From NCBI GenBank assembly GCA_033762075.1, contig JANRLY010000045.1, positions 1 to 6,422 of the forward strand: a DNA stretch of 6,422 nt. The letters are read 5' to 3'. This DNA comes from VFKI01 sp033762075. Its GTDB lineage: Bacteria; Pseudomonadota; Gammaproteobacteria; DSM-16500. Below the pieces are notes generated by a model that saw only the letters and a list, made by a program, of their open reading frames with translations, was not told the DNA's origin and made no database searches. The position numbers and the translations under genes were made by a program. Of the stretch, positions 1-4,903 are shown piece by piece (the first letter of the stretch is position 1; every line of letters starts with the position of its first letter).

Positions 1-58
1 CACTGGTTTTTTTAATAGCAAATCCAGGTAAATTTAGGATATTATCCTTGCGGGGCAT
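1..58 (-). CDS. Transposase, N-terminal 19 codons only (ISL3-like)
   Basis: An ATG at 58-56 opens a frame that stays open to the window edge and reads MPRKDNILNLPGFAIKKTS. The start is well supported: AGGAG at 70-66 sits 7 bases upstream. The ILNLPGF segment followed by basic residues resembles the amino end of ISL3-type transposases, which precedes their zinc-binding cysteine region; that region is outside the window. Its position just inside an IS-like terminus at 140 agrees. Too little is visible to say whether the gene is intact. Confidence 0.55.
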   Translation of the reverse strand, partial: MPRKDNILNLPGFAIKKTS

Positions 59-140
59 CTTTAATCTCCTTTCCCTCATCCAATCAATGAGTAAGGTAAT
101 CTAATTTTGATTAAAGTGCCCCCTTATGTGGGGAAGAGCC
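1..140 (-). mobile_element. End of an ISL3-like insertion sequence (runs off the left edge)
   Basis: Read on the minus strand, position 140 inward begins GGCTCTTCCCC and continues to a run of Gs near 121, with CCCC/GGGG complementarity (stem at about 120-134). Elements of the ISL3 family typically begin with GGCTCTT-type inverted repeats and carry the transposase start shortly inside, as here, where a ribosome-binding site and ATG lie about 80 bases in. ISL3 elements usually duplicate 8 bp of AT-rich target, so AAATTTAC at 141-148 is the candidate duplication; its partner lies outside the window. Family assignment comes from the terminus and the first residues of the reading frame only. Confidence 0.6.
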
Positions 141-221
141 AAATTTACACATTCCGCTGATGCAAAAATCCCTCTTAAAAATCTCCTGTGTCGAAGGTTA
201 GAGAGCGTCTAAAGAAACAGG

Positions 222-280
222 GGTCATGCCTGACTCATATCATTCCCCACAAGTAGGCCCATAAACGGCTTCAAAAGCCT
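222..280 (+). repeat. Direct repeat, copy 1 (IS4-like 3' end)
   Basis: Bases 236-280 match 1507-1551 at 44 of 45 positions; the single difference is A versus G in the TTCAA(A/G)AGCC segment. GGTCATGCCTGA at 222-233 also recurs at 1469-1480, but there it is separated from the 45-bp block by about 26 bases instead of 2. After the block, copy 1 has about 14 extra bases before TGCTCCTG (294-301) relative to copy 2. The repeat covers the last codons of the transposase remnant and its outer flank. Confidence 0.85.
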
Positions 281-419
281 CTTTAGCTTTTAGGTGCTCC
301 TGCATGTTTCTAAGTCCAATTCACATCGTCTTAACACCAGGCTCTGGATTGGATTTTATATTTATATAGCCGCCTAATGAAGCGACCATTCGTGTCATTT
401 CATTGAGTACAAAGAGCCA
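240..419 (-). pseudogene. Tn5/IS4-like transposase, C-terminal remnant with in-frame stop
   Basis: On the minus strand from 419 to 240 one frame reads WLFVLNEMTRMVASLGGY, then INIKSNPEPGVKTM, a TGA, then IGLRNMQEHLKAKEAFEAVY and GPTCGE followed by the true stop (242-240). The LGGY-x(n)-EPG-x-KT-[I/M]-W-x-G-x-[R/Q] pattern is typical of the extreme C-terminus of Tn5/IS4-type transposases, where the residue after KTM is normally Trp. TGG to TGA therefore explains the internal stop. A TAA directly precedes the WLFV segment and no catalytic domain is recognisable further upstream, so the rest is lost or scrambled. On the plus strand CTGACTC at 230-236, 10 bases outside the gene's last base, resembles a Tn5-type outer end. 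Confidence 0.75.
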
Positions 420-533
420 TTAACTTAATATTGACACCCACAAAACTGCGGGCATTGAGGTTGGTGAAAGGTATCCCCTATTACCATAACAGAAGACACT
501 TCTACTTTGGCGCAACACATTTTGATCAAATTA

Positions 534-563
534 TTGTATTTTATGTATTTATTAATTTATAAT
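534..563 (+). promoter_or_regulatory. Candidate sigma-70 promoter for the 173-codon ORF
   Basis: A perfect TATAAT (558-563) lies 18 bases downstream of TTGTAT (534-539), a half-matching -35, within a very AT-rich stretch. The predicted start of transcription is near 570, about 40 bases before the ATG at 608. A short palindrome, TTTGATCAAA (521-530), lies just upstream. Confidence 0.45.
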
Positions 564-607
564 TGACCGCTTTCTAATTTTAAAACTCTGATGATAGAGA
601 TAATGGC

Positions 608-1129
608 ATGCGTATAAGTATTTTTCGTAAAAGGGTCCGCATACAAGAACATAAATTTTTTGGGGTCTCCCAGTCCCGTGATTATGATTTTCAGCAAGAG
701 AGTGTACTCTCAGTAGAATCCGCAGAATGTACCCGGAGTTCGGATGTTCCCCATGATGAAGAGATCAAAGACTTTTTTTGGCAGAATGCCGACAGGGCAC
801 AGGAATGCAATGGGATTTTTAGGGCTGGCGAAATTATGTTTCAGAGAAATCAGGGCGTTTCCTGTAATCCTAAGCTGGAAGAAGCTTATTTTAAGGCTAT
901 TGCAGATCTGTTGTTCCATGCAATTTCTTGTGGCAACCTGGCGCCCATTACTTCATTTGCAGAAAATCAGGCAAGTCAACCCTGGCTTATCAAGGAAGAT
1001 GCATTAACATTAATGGAACCAAAACCACTGGTATGGCAGAGAATGAGACTTTTTAAATCCTCTGCTGTTGTAAGTTCTGTGAGTGACGTATCTAATACTA
1101 TTTCAATGAGCATGACTTGGGGTGCGTGA
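608..1129 (+). CDS. Hypothetical protein, 173 residues, possibly the front of a broken gene
   Basis: I do not recognise this protein. The ATG at 608 is preceded by AGAGA (596-600) at a suitable 7-base distance and by a plausible promoter (534-563). The product is soluble-looking, with no signal peptide or membrane segment. A basic start (RKRVRIQEHK, residues 8-17) is followed by a polar stretch, a helical-looking middle (about residues 75-120, containing KLEEAYFKAIADLLFHAISC) and a Ser/Val-rich tail ending MTWGA. The low-complexity tail and the open frames immediately downstream suggest that the original C-terminus lies in another frame and that a frameshift near 1080-1125 ended the protein early. 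It sits between two transposase-gene remnants, so it is probably acquired or decaying DNA. Confidence 0.4.
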   Translation: MRISIFRKRVRIQEHKFFGVSQSRDYDFQQESVLSVESAECTRSSDVPHDEEIKDFFWQNADRAQECNGIFRAGEIMFQRNQGVSCNPKLEEAYFKAIADLLFHAISCGNLAPITSFAENQASQPWLIKEDALTLMEPKPLVWQRMRLFKSSAVVSSVSDVSNTISMSMTWGA

Positions 1130-1395
1130 AGAGCTTATTGCCTACTTGTTAGGCGCAAGCTTTTTACCAGGGGCTCTGCGGTATTACCGAGGAAAAGCAG
1201 CCCTTACAGCGTTGCCTAAAATTGAAGTATGCGAAATTATTTTATTCTTCTGATCTTGCTAGGAAGAGTGGTTTTGATTTTGGAGGTTATAGCCATTGCG
1301 GACGCCTATACCGTTGCATTGCGGCGCTCCGGCGTTTTGGGGACCGTCTGTGCCTTTTGAAAAGCTATGTCGAGCAAAAGCAGCAGATCTTGTGA
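1116..1395 (+). pseudogene. Possible frameshifted continuation of the preceding ORF
   Basis: After the TGA at 1127-1129, a second frame is open from 1116 to 1253 and reads GVREELIAYLLGASFLPGAL and onward. A third is open from 1153 to 1395 and reads AQAFYQGLCGITEEKQPLQR, later FYSSDLARKSGFDFGGYSHC and CIAALRRFGDRLCLLKSYVE. Spliced as ...EELIAYLL + AQAFYQGL..., they give a helical, protein-like sequence that could be the lost C-terminal part of the 608-1129 gene after two frame changes. Neither frame has a good start of its own: GTG at 1122 lacks a clear ribosome-binding site. The region is more GC-rich than its surroundings around 1296-1355. This is inference from how coding-like the frames look; no family is recognised. 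Confidence 0.3.
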
Positions 1396-1468
1396 CCTTA
1401 GAGAACGATTGCAGAATCCACATGAGCAAAAGTCTCGATGCGTGATTATGTGATGTGTATGCCATTAA

Positions 1469-1551
1469 GGTCATGCCTGAGTAATTCTAAAGTCAACAAA
1501 CCAAGCCATATCATTCCCCACAAGTAGGCCCATAAACGGCTTCAAGAGCCT
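1469..1551 (+). repeat. Direct repeat, copy 2 (IS4-like 3' end)
   Basis: This is the second copy of the repeat at 222-280, in the same orientation: GGTCATGCCTGA at 1469-1480 and the 45-bp block at 1507-1551. The two are separated by a segment of about 26 bases absent from copy 1. The Tn5-like CTGACTC outer end next to the block in copy 1 is CCAAGCC here, so this end is degraded or rearranged. Confidence 0.85.
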
Positions 1552-1560
1552 GCTCCTGAC
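1511..1560 (-). pseudogene. Second, shorter Tn5/IS4-like transposase C-terminal remnant
   Basis: The minus strand reads SQEQALEAVYGPTCGE and a stop (1513-1511), the same carboxyl terminus as in the 240-419 remnant but with a short internal deletion (HLKAKEAFEAVY has become QALEAVY). A TAA lies in frame one codon upstream (ATC AGT precedes CAG), and nothing transposase-like can be read beyond it. Only the last 16 or so codons survive. Confidence 0.65.
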
Positions 1561-1683
1561 TGATTTAATTAAATCTACCCTGTTTTCCGTTCACATTATT
1601 CTCTCCCTTTAAGCGCTAATCTGTGTACACTCTCAGTCCTTACTGAGCAAATTTTATATTGATCAAGTCTTGCTGGCTAATAG

Positions 1684-1711
1684 TTGAAAAGCAGTACGTT
1701 CTGGGTATAAT
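1684..1711 (+). promoter_or_regulatory. Candidate sigma-70 promoter with long leader toward the LuxR gene
   Basis: TTGAAA (1684-1689, five of six consensus bases) and a perfect TATAAT (1706-1711) are separated by 16 bases. The predicted transcription start is near 1718, about 390-430 bases before the regulator's possible starts. It could therefore give a long untranslated leader or drive a small RNA. No closer promoter of equal quality was found between 1712 and 2094. Confidence 0.5.
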
Positions 1712-1948
1712 GGCCAAATTGGATAATTACTGATCATTGTTGAGGATTGCATTCAAAAGTTAAGTTGTTATAGGGGTGGAGTGAGGTGCGTGATAAATCA
1801 GTGTTAGGGTTGATTTGCCTTTTAGGGTGGTGATTATTTTCTGCTTTGGCTAGGGTTATAACCAGCCATGTTGTTCAGCATATAAACCCAGCCGTTCTTT
1901 GCTTTTATATATTTTTATTTTCCAGTGTGATTTTTTTGTCTTTCAGCC

Positions 1949-1973
1949 TTAAAAATATCTCAAATATTTTTAA
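1949..1973. repeat. AT-only inverted repeat
   Basis: TTAAAAATAT (1949-1958) and ATATTTTTAA (1964-1973) are perfect inverted copies around a CTCAA loop. The stem has no G:C pair, so it is not a normal intrinsic terminator. It lies inside the A/T-run tract upstream of the regulator gene and may simply reflect composition or DNA curvature. Confidence 0.5.
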
Positions 1974-2094
1974 AAAATTTAAAATAAGAAAAAATAAAAA
2001 TAATTTAGTTTGGCTGAGTGAGTGGCAGTGATGATTAGTTTGCGGGAGCTGCTTAGAGTATTTACTCAGTATAGAAAAATGAGAATAAATCGCT

Positions 2095-2151
2095 ATGATG
2101 TTAAAACGTGTTCTGCATGATAGAGCAACAAAAGTATTCCATTATGGCTAA
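2095..2151 (+). CDS. Possible 18-codon upstream ORF overlapping the LuxR gene start
   Basis: Tandem ATG codons (2095 and 2098) open a frame reading MMLKRVLHDRATKVFHYG that ends at TAA 2149-2151. ATGAGAA (2079-2085) lies about 10 bases upstream, a better ribosome-binding site than any seen for the regulator's own starts. The stop overlaps the ATG at 2144 of the regulator, an arrangement seen in translationally coupled genes. It may be a regulatory leader peptide or chance; the peptide itself resembles nothing I know. Confidence 0.3.
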   Translation: MMLKRVLHDRATKVFHYG

Positions 2152-3013
2152 AATTATTTCTGACACTGATTTAGTATCTCATATCTCATTCCTTGCTTGC
2201 CCGGATGTTGAGGAAATTTGCAGGCCACTTTTTATCTATACGCCTGTCAAAGTATTTGAGTATTCTCGTGTGTATTCTGATGGTTCGCGTGCTGAATTAT
2301 CTAATCATGCCGAACATATGCGAAATGCTTTTATCACTCGAGCAAAAATGAGTCGTGTTTATACTCCCTCGCTCATTAAAACCGATCAGTCTTATTTATT
2401 TGTTCCGAGCTGGATAGAAAACATGAGACATCCAGCGCAAAAAACGCTGCGCTCGCAACTGTATAGTCAGCATGAATTATTCAAGATTGGTAATGAGCTA
2501 TCTATCATTAAACGCCATGCTGATTATGTTGAATATTTCCATTTTTTTGCGGAAAGTGATAGCCCTGGGATTGAGAATTTTTATCTCAACAATATGGAGC
2601 TTCTGGAGCAATTTGTTTTTTACTTCACTAATACTGCGCGGCATCTTATAAGTAAAGCTGATGCAGATCGTTTGCTTAAGCCTTGGCGAGATAAAGAGTC
2701 AGAGGTCACTTCAATAAAAGATTCTCAAGATTCTATGTTCATTTTTGACAAGAAAGCATTTAGTAAAAGCATTAACCCTAAACGTTTTTTTCTTCGAGTG
2801 AATGAGCGTGAAGTTTATCTTACTCGACGTGAAATGGATTGCGCCTCATTGCTTGTGCAAGGAAAAATGAATCGTGCAATTTCTAAAGAGCTTTTTATAT
2901 CTCATCGAACTGTGGAAACTCACATCGAATCACTCAAAACAAAAACGAATTGCCGTGATCGAGATGAGCTCATTAAGTTCTTGCTTGCAAGTGGATTCCA
3001 TCAATATATTTAA
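2117..3013 (+). CDS. LuxR-family transcriptional regulator (C-terminal HTH)
   Basis: This is a DNA-binding transcription factor in the cytoplasm. With the ATG at 2117 it has 298 residues. The last 64 form a LuxR/GerE-type helix-turn-helix: LTRRE at about 235-239, the conserved glycine of VQGKMNRAISKEL at about 249, and ISHRTVETHIESLKTKT as recognition helix and following helix. The N-terminal 200 or so residues resemble the sensory part of orphan LuxR regulators in Legionellaceae (CRPLF near the start, a central EYFHFFAES, then NFYLNN). The ligand is unknown, and no receiver-domain phosphorylation site is evident. The start is uncertain: GTG 2108 (301 residues), ATG 2117 and ATG 2144 (289 residues) all lack a good ribosome-binding site, and 2144 could be coupled to the short upstream frame. 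It converges on the transporter gene and is the obvious candidate to read the palindromes at 4428-4446 and 4536-4554. Confidence 0.9.
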   Translation: MIEQQKYSIMAKIISDTDLVSHISFLACPDVEEICRPLFIYTPVKVFEYSRVYSDGSRAELSNHAEHMRNAFITRAKMSRVYTPSLIKTDQSYLFVPSWIENMRHPAQKTLRSQLYSQHELFKIGNELSIIKRHADYVEYFHFFAESDSPGIENFYLNNMELLEQFVFYFTNTARHLISKADADRLLKPWRDKESEVTSIKDSQDSMFIFDKKAFSKSINPKRFFLRVNEREVYLTRREMDCASLLVQGKMNRAISKELFISHRTVETHIESLKTKTNCRDRDELIKFLLASGFHQYI

Positions 3014-3096
3014 TTTGCCGTGTAAAAAATAGTTGCTTCAATGTGTCAACAATTAGAGGCTGACTATCATGCCTTTCGTTCCTTAGAGCAGTTACT

Positions 3097-4359
3097 TTAT
3101 GTTGATATGGTTAAGTGACTTTTGCTTTTTCTTAACATGATGAAAGTAATAATGGCGCAGATAATTAAATAAATTCCTGGCATAAAAGGTAAATTCGTTT
3201 TCTCGACGAGTGATAATGCAATCAATGGTGTCGTGCCACCAAAAATGGCAGCAGCGATATTATATCCAAGTGAAACAGTACGGCAGCGGACGGATACTTG
3301 AATTAATTCAACTAAAAATACAGGCACTGTTGCAAAATAAAAAGCTGCTGGGACGGTAATCGCAAGTTGTAAAAATATAATGATTCGATAGTGTGTGGTC
3401 GATATAAAGTACAGATAGGGAATGATTAAAATAGCCAAACTTACAATGCAAGTTGGGATAATAATGTTGCGACCCACTTTATCTGCAATGAAACCAGCCA
3501 ATGGAATAATCGAAACTAGCACGCCAATAGAAAGTGCATTGAGCGTTAGAGCAGTGCTCGTTTGATAGTGTAAGGTATGCACTAGGTAAGGGACTAAATA
3601 GACAAAGAGTAAATAAGTTGTAATCACACCAAACCATGTTAAGACAATAATCAGCGCTAGTTCTGTTTTCTGATGTTTTATCAGTTCTAATATCGATCGT
3701 CGATCAATAGATTTTTTTGATAGTAGCTCGTCGAAATCTTTGGGTTCATAGATAAATGATCTTAGACCAAAGCAAATTAAGCTAAACAATAACGACAATA
3801 AAAAAGGTATTCGCCACAATCCCTGCATGATTTGTTGTTCAGAAAAATTCAAGGTGATCAAAAGACATGTTATGGAAGAGAGGAAAATGCCAAGGTTACT
3901 TCCCATTGCGGCGATACTGCCAAAAGTGTTGCGTCTATGTTTTGATGCATGTTCTACTAAATAAATCACTGATCCAGTATACTCGCCGCCAAAAGATAGC
4001 CCCTGAATAGCTCTAAAAATGAGCAATAATAACGCTGCAAAATAACCAATGGATTGGTACGTTGGCAGGATCCCAATAATACCTGTCGCCACCATCATCA
4101 ATAAGCTGGATGAAATCAACGCTTTTTTCCGTCCATAGATGTCCCCTATATATCCGAAAATCAATGAGCCAAGCGGTCTAGCAAGATATCCAAATAAAAA
4201 AATACCAAAGATTTCGAGCAGACTGACAAAAGAGCTCTGATCTGGAAAGAATGCTTTTGCGAGATAGACGGTAAAAAATGGATATATCGAAAGATCGTAG
4301 GTCTCGATGGCGTTGCCTATGATTCCTGCCAGTAAGGCTGAGCTTTTTCGCTGTTTCAT
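3097..4359 (-). CDS. MFS transporter, metabolite:H+ symporter (MHS) type
   Basis: This is a 420-residue inner-membrane protein with about 12 hydrophobic segments, the normal count and length for the family. MHS hallmarks are visible: GNAIETYDLSIYP at 15-27 with E19 and D22; RPLG at 61-64; the loop signature GYIGDIYGRKKA at 69-80; GGEYTGSVIYLVE at 124-136; WRIPFLLS at 182-189; and a second-half loop GFIADKVGRN at 289-298. Family members carry proline, betaine, alpha-ketoglutarate, citrate or shikimate-like solutes with protons; the substrate here cannot be read from sequence. ATG 4359-4357 is chosen although only a weak GAGA lies upstream. The gene is divergent from the ferredoxin operon across a 257-base gap with two palindromes, so it probably moves that pathway's substrate or product. 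Its stop is 83 bases from the convergent regulator gene, and no strong terminator is visible between them. Confidence 0.93.
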   Translation of the reverse strand: MKQRKSSALLAGIIGNAIETYDLSIYPFFTVYLAKAFFPDQSSFVSLLEIFGIFLFGYLARPLGSLIFGYIGDIYGRKKALISSSLLMMVATGIIGILPTYQSIGYFAALLLLIFRAIQGLSFGGEYTGSVIYLVEHASKHRRNTFGSIAAMGSNLGIFLSSITCLLITLNFSEQQIMQGLWRIPFLLSLLFSLICFGLRSFIYEPKDFDELLSKKSIDRRSILELIKHQKTELALIIVLTWFGVITTYLLFVYLVPYLVHTLHYQTSTALTLNALSIGVLVSIIPLAGFIADKVGRNIIIPTCIVSLAILIIPYLYFISTTHYRIIIFLQLAITVPAAFYFATVPVFLVELIQVSVRCRTVSLGYNIAAAIFGGTTPLIALSLVEKTNLPFMPGIYLIICAIITFIMLRKSKSHLTIST

Positions 4360-4403
4360 GAAAGAGTTCTCATTGAAATGAAGTTTGCTACTTTAGCAGC
4401 TAT

Positions 4404-4418
4404 AGAATAAAAATTGTA
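4404..4418 (-). promoter_or_regulatory. Candidate -10 elements for the transporter gene
   Basis: On the minus strand TACAAT (4418-4413) and, slightly downstream, TATTCT (4409-4404) are the best -10 candidates. Neither has a consensus -35; that region is occupied by the palindrome at 4428-4446. TACAAT is the same hexamer as the -10 proposed for the divergent operon. Which one is used decides whether the palindrome overlaps the -35 region (activation likely) or the spacer (repression likely). Confidence 0.35.
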
Positions 4419-4427
4419 CTACTTAAT

Positions 4428-4446
4428 ATCCGTGTGACACACAGAT
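4428..4446. promoter_or_regulatory. 19-bp palindromic operator, transporter-proximal copy
   Basis: The sequence ATCCGTGTGACACACAGAT is a 9-1-9 dyad centred on 4437: ATCCGTGTG pairs with CACACAGAT with one mismatch in nine. Its first 11 bases are identical to the second copy at 4536-4554. Such a paired dyad between divergent genes is the usual form of a dimeric regulator's binding site. The protein that binds it is not shown by the sequence; the neighbouring LuxR-family regulator is the nearest candidate. Confidence 0.7.
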
Positions 4447-4535
4447 ACATTTCTGTCTGAATTTGCACATAATCCGCATCCTTGCCCATGTAAGGGTGGG
4501 TTTATTTCTATAAAACCACAAAAATGATCATGAAA

Positions 4536-4554
4536 ATCCGTGTGACGCCCGGAT
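4536..4554. promoter_or_regulatory. 19-bp palindromic operator, ferredoxin-proximal copy
   Basis: ATCCGTGTGACGCCCGGAT is the same dyad as at 4428-4446, centred on 4545, with two mismatches between its half-sites. The centre-to-centre distance to the other copy is 108 bp. It ends 21 bases before the TACAAT -10 of the operon and overlaps the position where a -35 should be, where no -35 consensus exists. That places it near -43 relative to the predicted transcription start, the usual site for an activator touching RNA polymerase. Confidence 0.7.
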
Positions 4555-4563
4555 GAGTTTTCT

Positions 4564-4581
4564 TGCATTAATGCATACAAT
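4564..4581 (+). promoter_or_regulatory. Candidate -10 region of the ferredoxin operon
   Basis: TACAAT (4576-4581) is one mismatch from TATAAT and would start transcription near 4588, about 29 bases before the ferredoxin ATG. No -35 hexamer of any quality lies 16-18 bases upstream, which suggests an activator-dependent promoter. Directly preceding the -10 is a perfect 12-bp palindrome, TGCATTAATGCA (4564-4575), which could be an additional protein site. Confidence 0.45.
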
Positions 4582-4616
4582 CGCTCGCTCAAGTTATTGA
4601 GGTTGAATCAGAAAAT

Positions 4617-4886
4617 ATGCCAAAAGTTACATTATCTGCCTTAAACCATGTTATTGAACTTCCAGAAGGGACTGCATTAACTGAGCTTGATAACTTGCTC
4701 ATGTTTGGATGTCGTCTAGGGGTATGTGGAGCATGTGTCATGAACGTCACGGAAGGAGAGAAGAATTTGTCTCCGAAGCAGGAAGACGAAAGAGAATTTC
4801 TTGAGATGCTGGGGTACGTTGAGGATTCAGATCGACTCGCATGCCAATGCTTGGTTTTTGGGGATGTCACTATTAAGCAATTTTAA
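4617..4886 (+). CDS. Plant-type [2Fe-2S] ferredoxin
   Basis: This small electron carrier of 89 residues has a normal length for a stand-alone plant/adrenodoxin-fold ferredoxin. Cluster ligands are C32, C37, C40 and C76, giving the C-x4-C-x2-C-x35-C spacing in the context FGCRLGVCGACVMNV and later RLACQCLVFG. An extra cysteine, C78, follows the last ligand. The N-terminal beta strands (VTLSALNHVIELPEG) are as expected. There are no targeting or membrane segments, so it is cytoplasmic. The only upstream ribosome-binding site, GAGG (4599-4602), is an unusually long 14 bases from the ATG, yet no other start fits. It is the first gene of the operon and ends 17 bases before the HDO-type gene, so it most likely donates electrons to that enzyme's metal site. 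No ferredoxin reductase gene is visible; a housekeeping one may serve. Confidence 0.93.
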   Translation: MPKVTLSALNHVIELPEGTALTELDNLLMFGCRLGVCGACVMNVTEGEKNLSPKQEDEREFLEMLGYVEDSDRLACQCLVFGDVTIKQF

Positions 4887-4890
4887 TATC

Positions 4891-4896
4891 AGGAGA
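4891..4896 (+). promoter_or_regulatory. Strong ribosome-binding site of the HDO-like gene
   Basis: AGGAGA lies 7 bases before the ATG at 4904, in the 17-base gap after the ferredoxin stop. It fixes the start of the second gene and is much better than the site of the first gene, so the enzyme may be made in excess of the ferredoxin. Confidence 0.8.
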
Positions 4897-4903
4897 AAGC
4901 GTT

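Larger units (their letters stand above)
1561..2094. other. Long AT-rich intergenic region upstream of the LuxR-type regulator
   Basis: No convincing protein gene is present. A TTG-initiated frame at 1846-2031 would encode 61 residues with one hydrophobic stretch, but it has no ribosome-binding site and lies in low-complexity AT-rich sequence. A 15-codon GTG frame (1786-1833, preceded by GGAG at 1778-1781) is possible but weak. The core TAGGG recurs at about 1771, 1805, 1823 and 1851. From about 1900 to 2010 the strand is dominated by T-runs and then A-runs, the kind of sequence often curved and bound by nucleoid proteins. No tRNA, riboswitch or rRNA was recognised. Confidence 0.6.

Noticed and set aside
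201..220. CTGTTTCTTTAGAC (minus strand) as a Tn5-type terminal repeat
   Set aside because: It faces the wrong way for the right end of the minus-strand transposase remnant, and CTGACTC at 230-236 fits the expected position and direction better.
264..285. GGCTT-CAA-AAGCC hairpin followed by TCTTT as an intrinsic terminator
   Set aside because: The stem is only five pairs and the T-run is interrupted. It lies within the transposase remnant's codons, and the second copy breaks the stem with a G.
710..1007. Overlapping frames on both strands inside the 173-codon ORF (710-919 minus, 744-1007 plus)
   Set aside because: They are contained within the better supported 608-1129 frame and lack ribosome-binding sites.
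1259..1474. 71-codon minus-strand frame
   Set aside because: It is antisense to the coding-like plus-strand frames of the suspected broken gene. It has no initiation signals and no recognisable domain.
1771..1855. TAGGG repeats as a G-quadruplex
   Set aside because: The G-runs are separated by about 15-30 bases, too far apart for a stable quadruplex. They are noted only as recurring cores.
1846..2031. 61-codon TTG-initiated frame with one hydrophobic stretch
   Set aside because: It has no ribosome-binding site and a rare start, and it lies in T-run/A-run low-complexity sequence, which produces Phe/Ile/Lys-rich frames by chance.
3014..3096. Terminator between the convergent regulator and transporter genes
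   Set aside because: Only a weak GTTG...CAAC pairing with an 11-base loop is visible (about 3032-3050), with no T-run, so I do not annotate it.
4589..4870. 93-codon minus-strand frame over the ferredoxin gene
   Set aside because: It is the shadow of a gene with an unmistakable cysteine signature. The antisense product is Ser/Thr/His-rich with no family features.
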